Positions 8,962 through 18,153 are shown, numbered from the stretch's first letter. The stretch: 64,000 nt of DNA from Demequina sp. NBRC 110057 (GCF_002090175.1 NZ_BBRN01000005.1:124001-188000); one strand, 5' to 3'. The notes: generated from the letters alone by a model not told the origin. Numbers and translations are program-made.

Positions 8962-9834
8962 TCAGGCGCGACGCACGCGCAGATCGCCGGCAAGCACCTC
9001 GCGCTCGCCGTCGCGGGTCACCACGAGCAGCGCGCCGGAGGCCGACAGGCCCGTGACGCGGCCGGCCACGGACTCGCCTCCCGGCTGCTCCACGGTGATG
9101 TCCCAGCCGATCGACGCGCACACTCCCTCGACGGCGTCGTGGACCCGCGGCAGGTCGGCGTCGAGTTCCCACATGGCCACCGCATCGGTCAGGTGGGCAG
9201 TGAGCGAGCGCATGAGCGCCACGCGGTCGAGCGAGGCGGCGCCGAGCGTCGACAGCGACGCGGCGTGCGGCACGGGAAGCTCGCCCGCGGACTGCGACAC
9301 GTTGATGCCGATGCCGGCCACCACGGCCGGCCCCGCCTCGGACTGCACCGAGCCCGGCACCACCTCGCACAGGATCCCCACCACCTTGCGCCAGCGTCCC
9401 CAACCGGGAATCTCCTTGGCTCCGGCCTCGACCACCACGTCGTTGGGCCACTTGAGGTACGCGCCCACCCCGGCGTCGCGCAGCGCCCGCACCGTCGCGA
9501 GGCCCACGACGAGCGGGGCCCAGCCGAGAGCATCGGCCGCGACCGAGGGACGCAGCAGAAAGGACACGGTGAGGGCGGCCCCCTGGGGCGTCGCCCACGA
9601 GCGCCCGGCGCGGCCGCGGCCGGCGGTCTGGTGGTCGGCCAGCAGCGCCGACATCCCCGGCCACTCGTCGGGGGCGGCGGAGGTCGCGGCGAGCAGCGCC
9701 GTGTTGGTCGAGGGCGAGGCCGCCACGACGTCGAGCCGACCCAGTTGGCGGGACGGCCCCACCACGCCGGCCAGGGCATCGGCCGTGAGGGGCGCGCGCG
9801 AGGCGGCAACGGCTGAGGGCGACTCGGGGTTCAC
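8962..9834 (-). CDS. birA: Biotin--[acetyl-CoA-carboxylase] ligase
   Basis: Class I biotin protein ligase (290 residues, no N-terminal DNA-binding domain) that attaches biotin to the BCCP domain of the acyl-CoA carboxylase alpha chain encoded at 35041-36819. The ATP/biotin loop reads TAGRGRAGRSWATPQGAALT, the catalytic-domain strand YLKWPNDVVV carries the key lysine, and GIGINVSQS follows. It is divergent from pccB with only 38 bp between start codons, as in mycobacteria. Confidence 0.93.
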   Translation of the reverse strand: MNPESPSAVAASRAPLTADALAGVVGPSRQLGRLDVVAASPSTNTALLAATSAAPDEWPGMSALLADHQTAGRGRAGRSWATPQGAALTVSFLLRPSVAADALGWAPLVVGLATVRALRDAGVGAYLKWPNDVVVEAGAKEIPGWGRWRKVVGILCEVVPGSVQSEAGPAVVAGIGINVSQSAGELPVPHAASLSTLGAASLDRVALMRSLTAHLTDAVAMWELDADLPRVHDAVEGVCASIGWDITVEQPGGESVAGRVTGLSASGALLVVTRDGEREVLAGDLRVRRA

Positions 9835-9872
9835 GCGGCTAGGCTATCCGTCAGCCAAGTCAAGGGAGAACC

Positions 9873-11462
9873 GTGTCCGAACCCCGTCCGACCGCGACCA
9901 CCGCGGGCGCCCTCGAGGCCCTGCGCGGCAAGATCAATGAGGCCGTCGCGAGCCACGAGGCCGTCGCCGCCGAGAAGCAGCACGCGCGCGGCAAGAAGAC
10001 GGCCCGCGAGCGCATCGACCAGTTGCTCGATGAGGGAAGCTTCGTCGAGATGGACGCCCTCGCGCGCCACCGCAGCCGCAACTTCGGCCTCGACAAGAAC
10101 CGCCCCTACGGCGACGGCGTCGTCACGGGCTACGGCACCATCGACGGCCGCCAGGTGGCGGTCTTCAGCCAGGACTTCACCGTGTTCGGCGGTTCGCTGG
10201 GCGAGGTGCACGGGCAGAAGATCACCAAGGTGCAGGACTTTGCGCTGCGCACCGGCGTACCCCTCATTGGCATCTCCGACGGCGGCGGTGCGCGCATCCA
10301 GGAGGGCGTCGCGGCGCTCACCCAGTTCGCGGAGATGTTCCGCCGCAACGTGGCGGCCTCGGGAGTGATCCCGCAGATCTCGCTCATCCTCGGCCCGAGC
10401 GCGGGCGGCGCCGTCTACTCCCCCGCCCTGACCGACTTCATCGTGATGGCCGACGGCACCAGCCAGATGTTCATCACCGGCCCCGACGTCATCAAGTCGG
10501 TCACCGGCGAGGAGGTCACGTTCGAGGACCTGGGTGGCGGCCACGCGCACAACGCCAAGTCCGGCGTGGCGCACTACCTGGCCGAGGACGAGGACGACGC
10601 GATCGAGTACGTCCAGCACCTCATCCAGTACCTGCCGCAGAACAACCTCACCGACGCCCCCACGTGGGAGGCCGAGGCCGACCTCGAGCTGACGGACGAG
10701 GACCTGGCGCTCGACGGCATCGTCCCCGACTCCCCGAACCAGCCCTACGACATGAAGACGGTCGTGGAGACGGTGCTCGACGACGGCGAGCTGTTCGAGA
10801 TTCAGCCGCTGTTCGCCCCCAACGTCCTCACGGGCTTCGGCCACCTCGAGGGCCAGTCGGTGGGCATCGTCGCCAACCAGCCGCAGTCGATGGCGGGAAC
10901 GCTCGACATCAACGCGTCCGAGAAGGCCGCGCGGTTCGTGCGCACCTGCGACGCGTTCAACATCCCCGTCCTCACCTTCGTCGACGTCCCCGGCTTCCTG
11001 CCCGGCGTCGACCAGGAGCACCAGGGCATCATCCGCCGCGGCGCGAAGCTGATCTACGCGTACGCCGAGGCGACGGTGCCGCTCATCACCGTCATCACCC
11101 GCAAGGCCTACGGCGGCGCGTACATCGTGATGGCCTCGAAACAGCTGGGCGCCGACGTCAACCTCGCCTGGCCCACCGCGCAGATCGCCGTCATGGGCTC
11201 CGGCGGCGCCGTCAACATCTTGCAGCGCCGCGCGCTCGCGAAGGTGGCCGAGGAGGGCGGCGACGTCGAGGCCGAGCGCGCCCGCCTCACCGCGGAATAC
11301 GAGGACGAGATCGTCAACCCCTACGACGCCGCGGACCGCGGCTACGTGGACGCCGTCATCGAGCCCCACGAGACCCGCGAGCAGATCACGCGCGCGCTGC
11401 GCGCGCTGCGCACCAAGCGCGCCTCGATGCCCCCCAAGAAGCACGGAAACATCCCGCTGTGA
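9873..11462 (+). CDS. pccB: Acyl-CoA carboxylase beta subunit (carboxyltransferase)
   Basis: 529-residue carboxyltransferase of a propionyl-/acetyl-CoA carboxylase, transferring CO2 from carboxybiotin to acyl-CoA to give methylmalonyl- or malonyl-CoA. The paired crotonase-fold halves are clear: [18 protein letters not shown] in the N half and [18 protein letters not shown] plus [14 protein letters not shown] in the C half. GTG start with GGGAGA upstream. The last codons overlap accE (GTGA), so the two are translationally coupled; partners are AccE and the AccA3-type chain 23 kb away. Confidence 0.94.
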   Translation: MSEPRPTATTAGALEALRGKINEAVASHEAVAAEKQHARGKKTARERIDQLLDEGSFVEMDALARHRSRNFGLDKNRPYGDGVVTGYGTIDGRQVAVFSQDFTVFGGSLGEVHGQKITKVQDFALRTGVPLIGISDGGGARIQEGVAALTQFAEMFRRNVAASGVIPQISLILGPSAGGAVYSPALTDFIVMADGTSQMFITGPDVIKSVTGEEVTFEDLGGGHAHNAKSGVAHYLAEDEDDAIEYVQHLIQYLPQNNLTDAPTWEAEADLELTDEDLALDGIVPDSPNQPYDMKTVVETVLDDGELFEIQPLFAPNVLTGFGHLEGQSVGIVANQPQSMAGTLDINASEKAARFVRTCDAFNIPVLTFVDVPGFLPGVDQEHQGIIRRGAKLIYAYAEATVPLITVITRKAYGGAYIVMASKQLGADVNLAWPTAQIAVMGSGGAVNILQRRALAKVAEEGGDVEAERARLTAEYEDEIVNPYDAADRGYVDAVIEPHETREQITRALRALRTKRASMPPKKHGNIPL

Positions 11463-11704
11463 GCGGCGCCGACGAGGTGGCGGAGGCGGCAGCGGGCCTG
11501 CGCGTGGTCCGCGGGACGCCCGATGCCGAGGAGCTAGCCGCGCTCGTGGCCGGCATGGTCGCCGTCGCGGCGGCCGGCGAGCCGGACGAGGCGCCCGGCT
11601 CTCCCACGTCCGCGTGGATGGACCGCACCCGCACCCTTCGCGGCTCGCACCGCGACCTGCCCCTGGGCCGTGGCGACACGGCGTGGAGGCACTCGCTGCG
11701 GTGA
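11459..11704 (+). CDS. accE: Acyl-CoA carboxylase epsilon subunit
   Basis: 81-residue protein starting at GTG 11459 inside the stop of pccB. It has the typical actinobacterial epsilon layout: a short alpha/beta head ([20 protein letters not shown]), an Ala/Gly/Pro linker and a C-terminal [11 protein letters not shown] tail. In Mycobacterium and Streptomyces this subunit holds the alpha-beta carboxylase complex together. It overlaps the following SanA-like gene by 4 bp. Confidence 0.82.
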   Translation: MSGADEVAEAAAGLRVVRGTPDAEELAALVAGMVAVAAAGEPDEAPGSPTSAWMDRTRTLRGSHRDLPLGRGDTAWRHSLR

Positions 11705-12321
11705 GGGCGGCTCGCGGAGTTCTCGGCGTGGGTGCGGCCCTGGGGGCGGCGCTCGCGGCGCCGCAGGTTTTTGCGCGCGTGAGTGCCGTGGGGGCGCTGC
11801 ACCCCGCGGCCTCGGGTGACTTTCGGGCGGCCGATGCCGCACTCGTGCTGGGTGCGCGGGTGTGGGAGGACGGGCGGCCCAGCCTGTTCCTGCGCCAGCG
11901 CGTCGAGGCGGGGGTCGCCCTCTACGAGCGGGGCCTGGTGCCGCGGCTCGTGATGACGGGGGCCGGCCACAACCGCGAGGGCCTCGACGAGACGGAGGCG
12001 ATGGAGCGCACTGCCCGCGAGCTGGGCGTTCCTTCCGCGGACATCGTCAGGGACCCGGGCGGCCACGACACCCGCGCATCGGCCCTCAACGCCCGCGACA
12101 ACCTGGGGCTGGCCAGCGTGGTGGTGTGCTCGCAGGAGTTCCACCTGCCGCGCGCCATGTGGCTGTGCAGGTCGGTGGGGCTCGAGGTCCAGGGCGCGTT
12201 TCCGCCCATCCTCGCGAAGCCCCATACGGTCCTGGGCTACGGCCGCGAGCTGCCGGCCACGTGGAAGGCCGCGCTCGAGATCGGGCGCGACGCGCTGCCC
12301 GGCAGCGACGCCGCGCCCTGA
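11701..12321 (+). CDS. SanA/YdcF-like DUF218 protein
   Basis: 206 residues from GTG 11701, overlapping accE by GTGA. A hydrophobic Ala/Gly-rich N-terminus (probable membrane anchor or signal) precedes the DUF218 domain: ALVLGARVWEDGRPS, RLVMTGAG, DTRASALNARD and VVVCSQEFHLPRAMWLCRSVG. The family includes E. coli SanA, linked to envelope barrier function; its biochemical activity is not established. It is the first gene of the block that separates accE from maf. Confidence 0.8.
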   Translation: MRAARGVLGVGAALGAALAAPQVFARVSAVGALHPAASGDFRAADAALVLGARVWEDGRPSLFLRQRVEAGVALYERGLVPRLVMTGAGHNREGLDETEAMERTARELGVPSADIVRDPGGHDTRASALNARDNLGLASVVVCSQEFHLPRAMWLCRSVGLEVQGAFPPILAKPHTVLGYGRELPATWKAALEIGRDALPGSDAAP

Positions 12322-12328
12322 TCCGCGT

Positions 12329-12688
12329 TTACGCCCAGGCGAGGAAGCCGAGCACGGCGACCGCGATGGACACGACCATCAGCACGAGCGCGGGCGGGAA
12401 GGGCTCGCTGTGGCGCACGTGGTCGATCACCGCGATGAGCATCGTGACGGCCAGGCCGACGGCTGCGATCGGCGCGAGGATGACGGCAATGCCGGTCAGC
12501 GGAGGCAGGATGAGACCCAGCGCGCCGACGACCTCGACGGCGCCGATGAAGCGCTCCGTGCCGAGCGAGCGGCGCTCGGGGAGCACGGACGCCCGCAGCT
12601 TCTCCTCGGACTGGACGAGCTTGCTCGAGCCGGCGGCGAGCATGACGAGGGCGAGGATCGCGGCGACGATCCAGTAGGCGACGGTCAC
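12329..12688 (-). CDS. DoxX family membrane protein
   Basis: About 119 residues with four predicted membrane segments (AYWIVAAILALVMLAAGSSK, VEVVGALGLILP, IAVILAPIAAVGLAVTMLIAV, LVLMVVSIAVAVLGFLAW). DoxX proteins are small quinone- or redox-linked membrane proteins of uncertain activity. The GTG at 12688 is preferred because AAGGAG sits 6 nt upstream; an in-frame TTG at 12715 lies inside the operator. Divergent from and probably controlled by the MarR gene at 12778. Confidence 0.8.
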   Translation of the reverse strand: MTVAYWIVAAILALVMLAAGSSKLVQSEEKLRASVLPERRSLGTERFIGAVEVVGALGLILPPLTGIAVILAPIAAVGLAVTMLIAVIDHVRHSEPFPPALVLMVVSIAVAVLGFLAWA

Positions 12689-12703
12689 GAAGAACTCCTT
12701 AAG

Positions 12704-12767
12704 TTGACGGTTCAATCATTGTCGATTCAACTTGGGAGACAGTAGTGACCTTTCGTTGAAGCGTCAA
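12704..12767. promoter_or_regulatory. MarR operators between doxX and marR
   Basis: Two 12-bp sites differ at a single base: TTGAACCGTCAA (minus strand, 12704-12715) and TTGAAGCGTCAA (12756-12767). A third half-site TTCAAC lies between them at 12726-12731. Paired palindromes in a divergent MarR intergenic region indicate autoregulation. Confidence 0.6.
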
Positions 12768-12777
12768 GCGGAGTATC

Positions 12778-13287
12778 GTGGCGCCCATGACTGTCGAGGC
12801 CACCCGCACGCTGAGCACCCAGGACGAGCTCCTGTGGCGCCGCTTTTCGGCGATGCTGACGACGGTCCCCGCCGCGCTGGACGAGCGCCTGCGCTCCCTC
12901 ACCGGGCTCAACCACTTCCAGTTCACCATCCTGTCGACGCTCGACGCGCACCCCGACGGCACCCTGCAGTTGGCCGAGGTCGCCAAGGCTGCCGACTCGT
13001 CGCTGTCGCGCCTGTCGCACACGATCTCGAAGCTCGAGGCCGACGGCCTCGTGGCCCGCAAGGCGTGCGATCACGACCGCCGTGCCAACTGGGCGGTGCT
13101 GACGGACGAGGGCGTGCGCGTCGTCGGCCAGGCCCGCGAGGCCTACGACATGCTCAAGCGCGAGGCCCTCATCGACCGCGTCCCCGCCCACCTGCGCGCG
13201 GAGCTCACGGAGCTCTTCACCCAGCTGCTGCCCGGCGCCGTCGCCCAGCAGTGCTCGGCCATCGACGCGGACCTCACGGGGCGCTAA
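12778..13287 (+). CDS. MarR family transcriptional regulator
   Basis: 169-residue winged-helix repressor. Core: LNHFQFTILSTLDAHPDG, LQLAEVAKAADSSLSRLSHTISKLEADGLVARK (recognition helix) and a D-R wing (DHDRRANWAVLTDEG). Likely represses the divergent doxX gene through the operators at 12704-12767. GTG 12778 has GGAG 4 nt upstream; ATG 12787 is an alternative. It converges with the next MarR gene, with the 62-bp palindromic element between them. Confidence 0.85.
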   Translation: MAPMTVEATRTLSTQDELLWRRFSAMLTTVPAALDERLRSLTGLNHFQFTILSTLDAHPDGTLQLAEVAKAADSSLSRLSHTISKLEADGLVARKACDHDRRANWAVLTDEGVRVVGQAREAYDMLKREALIDRVPAHLRAELTELFTQLLPGAVAQQCSAIDADLTGR

Positions 13288-13303
13288 GGGTTAATCGCCA
13301 CAA

Positions 13304-13365
13304 CGTCAAATGGATCCATTTGGCTCTTTTACGGCCTTAGACGAACCAAAGGGATCCATTTGACG
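13304..13365. repeat. 60-bp palindromic element, copy A
   Basis: Inverted repeat with 23-nt arms (21 of 23 match) starting CGTCAAATGGATCC, around the asymmetric core TTTTACGGCCTTAGAC. It lies between two convergent MarR genes. The core is nearly identical, in reverse orientation, to copy C at 34091-34150. Confidence 0.85.
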
Positions 13366-13368
13366 GGT

Positions 13369-13806
13369 TTAGTCGTCGTTAGCTCCCGCGTCGACGATGG
13401 TCTGCATGATCGACGCCAGCTGGGCGATCTGCTCGTCGCTCAGCACGTCGAGGTGCGTCACGAAGCCGCGCTCGGCCTCCTGGACGGCCTCGTTGACGAG
13501 CTCCACCCCCGCGACGGTGAGCGACAGCAGCCGCACGCGCCCGTCCTCGGGCGAGGCGTGCCTGCACACCCAGCCGCGGTCCACGACGCGCTGCACCACT
13601 CCCGAGGCGATGTTGGGCTTCACTCCCAGCGCCTCGGCGGCCTCCGCGGTCGGCACACCCTCGCTGCCGTGGAGGAACACGAGCAGGTGGAACTGCGCGG
13701 GCGTCAGCCCCTCGTCCACCATCGTGCGCGAGTGGTGACGCATCGAGTCGCGCATGATGCGGTGCTGCAAGCGCAGGATCTCCGCGATCGCGTCGTCGCG
13801 AGCCAT
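13369..13806 (-). CDS. MarR family transcriptional regulator
   Basis: 145 residues from ATG 13806, chosen because AAGGAG lies 4 nt upstream; the longer frame has no site. Winged helix: LTPAQFHLLVFLHGSEGVPT, AEAAEALGVKPNIASGVVQR and the wing SPEDGRVRLLSLT. Probably represses the divergent MFS exporter through the paired palindromes at 13856-13903 and releases on binding an exported drug or phenolic ligand. Confidence 0.87.
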   Translation of the reverse strand: MARDDAIAEILRLQHRIMRDSMRHHSRTMVDEGLTPAQFHLLVFLHGSEGVPTAEAAEALGVKPNIASGVVQRVVDRGWVCRHASPEDGRVRLLSLTVAGVELVNEAVQEAERGFVTHLDVLSDEQIAQLASIMQTIVDAGANDD

Positions 13807-13855
13807 GGTGCTCCTTGGGTGTTGCCGGGTCGCCGACCCGGCCACGGCATCGGCC

Positions 13856-13903
13856 AATAATTCGCGTCACGCGAACTTGATTGTTCGCCTGACGTGAATT
13901 ATT
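13856..13903. promoter_or_regulatory. Tandem MarR palindromes upstream of the MFS exporter
   Basis: Two 15-bp palindromic sites, TTCGCGTCACGCGAA (13861-13875) and TTCGCCTGACGTGAA (13885-13899), with centres 24 bp apart. Together they form a 48-bp inverted repeat with 21-nt arms matching at 19 positions. Typical arrangement for autoregulation of a marR-exporter pair. Confidence 0.7.
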
Positions 13904-13959
13904 GTAGCCGATATCCCGCCGACGGGATCATCCCCTTCACCCGTTCTCAGGAGACGACT

Positions 13960-15612
13960 GTGTCTACGTCAACCGACGCGACGCACGCGAACCTCGAGGA
14001 GGCCCTCGCCGAGGGCATCTCGGAGTCCACGTACCGACGCCGCTGGGCGATTCTCGCCACCCTCTGCCTCGGCCTCATGACCGCGATGATCGCGAACATG
14101 AGCCTCAACCTGGCGCTGCCGGAGCTCGCTGTCGAGTTCTCGATGACGCAGCTCCAGCTCACCTGGGTGGTCGAGGCGTTCACCCTGGTCTTCGCCGCAC
14201 TGCTGTTCATCGCCGCCGCCATCGCGGACCGCTATGGACGCAAGCGCGTGATGATGGTCGGCCTCGTGATCTTCGTGCTCGCCTCCGCGTACGCCCCCTT
14301 CTTCGCGACCACCGCAGGCGAGCTCATCGCCTCGCGCGCCATCATGGGAATCGGCGGCGCGCTCGTCATGCCCACCACCCTGTCGCTCGTCAACGTGGTG
14401 TTCCCCTCGAAGGAGCGCCCCAAGGCGATCGCCATTTGGGCCGCCGTCGCCGGTGTCGGCATGATGATCGGCTCGGTGCTCACCGGCCTGCTGCTTCACT
14501 TCTTCGACTGGCACTCCGCGTTCCTGCTGGGCGCCGCGTTCGGCCTCATCGCCATCCCGCTTACCGCCCGCATCGTCCCCGAATCTGTCGACGAGAAGGC
14601 GACCCCCGTGGACTGGATCGGCGGCCTGTTCGTCACGCTCGCCCTCGCCGGCATCGTCTACACGATCATGGAGGCCCCCTCGCACGGCTGGGAGACCCTG
14701 ACCGTCGTCGCCGCCGCGATCGGCGCCGCGTCGCTTGCCGCGTTCATCTGGTGGGAGAACCGCGTCGAGCACCCCATGCTCGACCTGTCGCTGTTCAAGC
14801 GCCGCCGCTTCACCCTGTCCGTCATCTCCGTGACGCTGACCTTCTTCGCGATGATCGGCGCCTTCTACTCGATGACGCAGATCTTCCAGCTCGTCATGGG
14901 GTACGACGAGCTCACGTCGGCCGTCGCGATGATTCCGCCGATGCTGCCCATGATGATCCTCGGCCCCCTGGTCCCGCGCCTCGTCGAGAAGGTCGGCACG
15001 CGCTGGACAGTGGTGCCCGGCCTCGTCGTCATCGCGGGCGGCTTCCTGCTCATGACGACGTGGCCCACCGTGCCCAGTTACTGGGACTTCCTCATCGCGA
15101 TGTCGCTCGTCACGGCAGGCATGGCCCTGGTCATGACCCCGGCCACCAACATGCTGATGTCCTCCGTGCCGCGCAACCGCTCCGGCATGGGCTCGGCCAT
15201 GAACGACACCACGCGTGAGCTGGGAGCCTCGCTGGGCATCGCGCTGCTGGGCTCGCTGATCGCCAACCAGTACACCGACGGGGTGGCCGATGCCGCCGCC
15301 GCCCTTCCCGCCGAGGCCGGCAACGCGGTGTCCGACTCCTTGGCAGGCGCCATGGCGGTGTCCGAGCAGATGACCGCCGCCGGCGGCGACGCCGCGAGCA
15401 TGGCCGCGCAGATCGTGGACGTCGCTCAGGCCGCCTTCATGGATGCCAGCCAGCACGCGATGCTGATCTCGGCGATCATCGCCGGCGCCACCGCGGTGCT
15501 TATGCTCCTCACGCTCCCCAAGGGCGACAAGGCCCTGTCGGCGGAGCCCGGCATGAGCCTCGAGGAGACCGAGGCCGCACACCACGCCGCGGAGGCCGAC
15601 GTCGCCCGCTGA
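13960..15612 (+). CDS. MFS drug exporter, DHA2 (14-TM, EmrB/QacA) family
   Basis: 550-residue proton-driven efflux protein. Motif A (ADRYGRKRVMMVG) follows helix 2, and the helix-5 region IASRAIMGIGGALVMPTTLSLV matches the antiporter motif. About 14 hydrophobic segments are visible. The GTG at 13960 has CAGGAG 7 nt upstream; the earlier in-frame ATG at 13894 lies in the operator. A long periplasmic loop rich in Ala/Met precedes the last helix. Divergent from its likely MarR repressor; substrates unknown. Confidence 0.88.
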   Translation: MSTSTDATHANLEEALAEGISESTYRRRWAILATLCLGLMTAMIANMSLNLALPELAVEFSMTQLQLTWVVEAFTLVFAALLFIAAAIADRYGRKRVMMVGLVIFVLASAYAPFFATTAGELIASRAIMGIGGALVMPTTLSLVNVVFPSKERPKAIAIWAAVAGVGMMIGSVLTGLLLHFFDWHSAFLLGAAFGLIAIPLTARIVPESVDEKATPVDWIGGLFVTLALAGIVYTIMEAPSHGWETLTVVAAAIGAASLAAFIWWENRVEHPMLDLSLFKRRRFTLSVISVTLTFFAMIGAFYSMTQIFQLVMGYDELTSAVAMIPPMLPMMILGPLVPRLVEKVGTRWTVVPGLVVIAGGFLLMTTWPTVPSYWDFLIAMSLVTAGMALVMTPATNMLMSSVPRNRSGMGSAMNDTTRELGASLGIALLGSLIANQYTDGVADAAAALPAEAGNAVSDSLAGAMAVSEQMTAAGGDAASMAAQIVDVAQAAFMDASQHAMLISAIIAGATAVLMLLTLPKGDKALSAEPGMSLEETEAAHHAAEADVAR

Positions 15613-15626
15613 CCCCTCCCCCCTCC

Positions 15627-15689
15627 GTCAAATGGCCTCATTTGCGGCACTTCGCGCACCGCGGAGCCGCATATGGGGCCATTTGCGAC
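15627..15689. repeat. Palindromic element, group 2, copy D
   Basis: Imperfect inverted repeat: GTCAAATGGCCTCATTTGCGGC pairs with 15666-15689 apart from a 2-nt bulge and two mismatches. It begins with the same GTCAAATGG as the 60-bp elements but continues with the TTTGCGGC arm seen behind sdhB (57981-58018). Lies 14 bp after the MFS stop codon. Confidence 0.7.
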
Positions 15690-15779
15690 AGGGGGCGAAG
15701 GGTGCACAGAAACCGACACCCCTGCAGGTATTGGTGGTAGCGTTCCCTCACTGACTCGCGTGATCGAAGGAGCCGCTCA

Positions 15780-16778
15780 ATGGAGAGCACCACCAAGAAC
15801 CGTCAGCCGCTCGACGTGCTGCGCACCCTCATCGGCCGTGCCTACGGCGACGCCGCCGTCCCCTCGGGAGACGACTTCGCCGAGGAGGTCACGGAGGGCT
15901 GGTTCAACGTCATCTACCGCCTCACCCTCGCCGACGGCCGACGCGTCATCCTCAAGATCGCCCCGCCAGCCGACGTCCCCGTCCTCACCCGCGAGGTCGG
16001 AATGATGCGCGCCGAGCTCGAGGCGATGCGCCTCGTCGCCGAGCACACCGCGGTGCCGATCCCCCGCATCGACCACGTGGACCTCACCCACGAGGTCGTC
16101 GACGCCGACCTGTTCTTCATGGAGTTCGTCGAGGGCGACAACCTCGGGTTCGCCGCCGCCGGCCTGCTCACAGCCGACGAGACCTACGAGGGGAACCGCC
16201 AGCTCGGCGCCCTCAATCGAGACATCACCTCGGTCATCGGGGATCGCTTTGGGCCGATGGTGGGGCCCGGCTTCGCCACCTGGCGCGAGGCCTTCATGGC
16301 GATGGTCGACGAGACGCTCGCCGACGGCGTGGCCGTCAGCATCGACCTTGGACACTCCCCCGAGGCGCTGCGCGCCGCCTTCACCGCCCACGCCCACACG
16401 CTCGACGAGGTGACGCAGCCACGCCTCATCGAGGTGGACCTGTGGGACAAGAACTCGATCATCAGGGACGGACGCATCGTCGCCGTGCTCGACCACGAGC
16501 GCGCCATCTGGGGAGACCCGATCATGGAGGCCGGCTTCACCGGCCTCGACATCCCCATCTTCGGCGACCCGACCGCCTTTATGGAGGGCTTCGGCGTCAC
16601 GGATCTCACACCGGGCGAGCGCACGCGGCGACGCCTGTACTCGCTGTACCTGGCCCTCATCATGACCGTCGAGACTAAGTACCGCGGGCACACCACGACC
16701 GAGGTGTACGACCTGGGACGCGAGCAGATGGACCTCCTCATGGTGGCGCTCGCGGGCGAAGCACAGCCAGTGTCGTAA
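15780..16778 (+). CDS. Phosphotransferase family protein (aminoglycoside kinase-like)
   Basis: 332-residue kinase of the APH/choline-kinase fold. The N-lobe strand RRVILKIAPP holds the ATP lysine (K59), and the C-lobe has the catalytic segment PRLIEVDLWDKN and the metal-binding LDHERAIWGDP (D238). In the usual H-x-D-x-x-x-x-N motif the histidine is replaced by Glu (E218-V-D220-...-N225). Substrate unknown; family members phosphorylate antibiotics, amino-sugars or nucleoside analogues. Only 4 bp separate it from the MATE exporter, so the two are probably co-transcribed. Confidence 0.78.
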   Translation: MESTTKNRQPLDVLRTLIGRAYGDAAVPSGDDFAEEVTEGWFNVIYRLTLADGRRVILKIAPPADVPVLTREVGMMRAELEAMRLVAEHTAVPIPRIDHVDLTHEVVDADLFFMEFVEGDNLGFAAAGLLTADETYEGNRQLGALNRDITSVIGDRFGPMVGPGFATWREAFMAMVDETLADGVAVSIDLGHSPEALRAAFTAHAHTLDEVTQPRLIEVDLWDKNSIIRDGRIVAVLDHERAIWGDPIMEAGFTGLDIPIFGDPTAFMEGFGVTDLTPGERTRRRLYSLYLALIMTVETKYRGHTTTEVYDLGREQMDLLMVALAGEAQPVS

Positions 16779-16782
16779 CCCG

Positions 16783-18153
16783 GTGAGCACCCCCGTCCGC
16801 CCCGACCGCACTGGTGGCCCCGACCGCGCCGAAGACCTGGCGACGCGTCCGCTGGGCAGCCTGCTGTGGTGGTCCTGCTCCCAGACCACCCTGGGCGTCG
16901 GCGTCTACGGGATCTACGCGCTCACCAACGCGTGGTTCGTCTCGCGGGGCGTCGGGGAGACGGCGCTCGCGGCGGTCAACCTCGTCGCCCCACTGCTCCT
17001 CCTCCTCGGCGCCGTCTCGACGACGGTGGGCGTCGGCGCCGCTTCGCTCGTGGCGCGGCGACTCGGCGGGGGCGACCCGGCGAGCGCCGGACGGGCCGCC
17101 GGCAACGCCTTCTCGCTGTTCTGGGCCACCGCCCTCGCGACCACCGGCATCGGCCTGGCCTTCCTCGACCCCCTCCTGCGGCTCGTGGGTGCGACCGATG
17201 CCACCCTCCCCTACGCGCGCCCCTACGCCGCGGTGCTGCTCGCTGGCGCCGTGTTCTCCACCGGGTTCTCGGCCATCGTGCGCGCCGAGGGGCAGGTGGG
17301 GTACTCCACGGCCATCTGGGTCGCGGCCGTCGCGGTCCAGATCACGCTCGACCCGCTCCTGATCTACGGCCTGGACATGGGGGTCACGGGCGCCGCGCTC
17401 GGCACCGTCGGCGGCCAGGCGGTATCCGCGGCGATGGCGCTGTGGTTCTTCTTCGGCAGGCGCCGCCGCCCGTACCGCGTGGGCGCGCGCGACCTCATTC
17501 CCCAGGCGGCGACGGTCAGGGACACCGTGGCGATCGGGTCGCCGTCGCTGCTCGCGGGCATCGGCTCCACCCTGCTGGTGGCGCTCGCGAACGCCGCGCT
17601 CGCCACCGCGGGCGTCGCCGCGCTCGCCGCGTACGCGCTGGCCGAGCGGGTCCGCACGTTCGTGACCATGCCCCAGATCGGCATCACCCAGGGCGTCCAG
17701 CCCATCGTCGCCTACAACCACGGCAGGGGCCACCACGCGCGGGTGGCCCGCACGCTCACGCTGAGCCTGCGGGCCACGGTGCTGTACGGCATCGGCGCCG
17801 CGGGGCTCATCGCTGTCGCGGCGAGCCCCGTGGCCTCCCTCTTCGTGTCCGATGCCGCGGCGCATGGCGAGGCCGTCACCGCGCTGCGCATCGTCATGAT
17901 CGGCGTCGCTGTTGCGGGCCTTCCGCCGCTCATCGCCGCCTCGTTCCAGTCCCGCGGCATGCCCGGGCCGTCGTATGTGATCTCGCTGGGCACGCTGCTC
18001 GTCATCAAGGTGCCGCTGGTGCTCGTGCTGGGCGGGCTCGGGCCCACGGGTGTGTGGGTGGCGCTCGCGGCGGGCGAGGTGCTCGCGGCGGCAGCCGCAC
18101 TGGCGGTGCTCGCGCGGGCGCGCCGGCGCATCGGGCAGGATCGTCTCCGATGA
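16783..18153 (+). CDS. MATE family efflux transporter
   Basis: 456 residues, twelve membrane helices in two six-helix halves. Recognisable MATE segments are GSLLWWSCSQTTLGVGVYGI, ALAAVNLVAPLLLLLGA, GFSAIVRAEGQVGYS and the second-half QPIVAYNHGRGHHARV. An Na+ or H+ antiporter exporting organic cations; substrate unknown. GTG start; its stop overlaps the ATG of the following TetR gene (ATGA), giving a kinase-exporter-repressor operon. Confidence 0.87.
   Translation: MSTPVRPDRTGGPDRAEDLATRPLGSLLWWSCSQTTLGVGVYGIYALTNAWFVSRGVGETALAAVNLVAPLLLLLGAVSTTVGVGAASLVARRLGGGDPASAGRAAGNAFSLFWATALATTGIGLAFLDPLLRLVGATDATLPYARPYAAVLLAGAVFSTGFSAIVRAEGQVGYSTAIWVAAVAVQITLDPLLIYGLDMGVTGAALGTVGGQAVSAAMALWFFFGRRRRPYRVGARDLIPQAATVRDTVAIGSPSLLAGIGSTLLVALANAALATAGVAALAAYALAERVRTFVTMPQIGITQGVQPIVAYNHGRGHHARVARTLTLSLRATVLYGIGAAGLIAVAASPVASLFVSDAAAHGEAVTALRIVMIGVAVAGLPPLIAASFQSRGMPGPSYVISLGTLLVIKVPLVLVLGGLGPTGVWVALAAGEVLAAAAALAVLARARRRIGQDRLR

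Noticed and set aside
13304-13365. Target-site duplication around the 60-bp elements
   Set aside because: The flanks of copies A, B and C show no matching direct repeats, so transposition by a DDE enzyme is not supported by this window.
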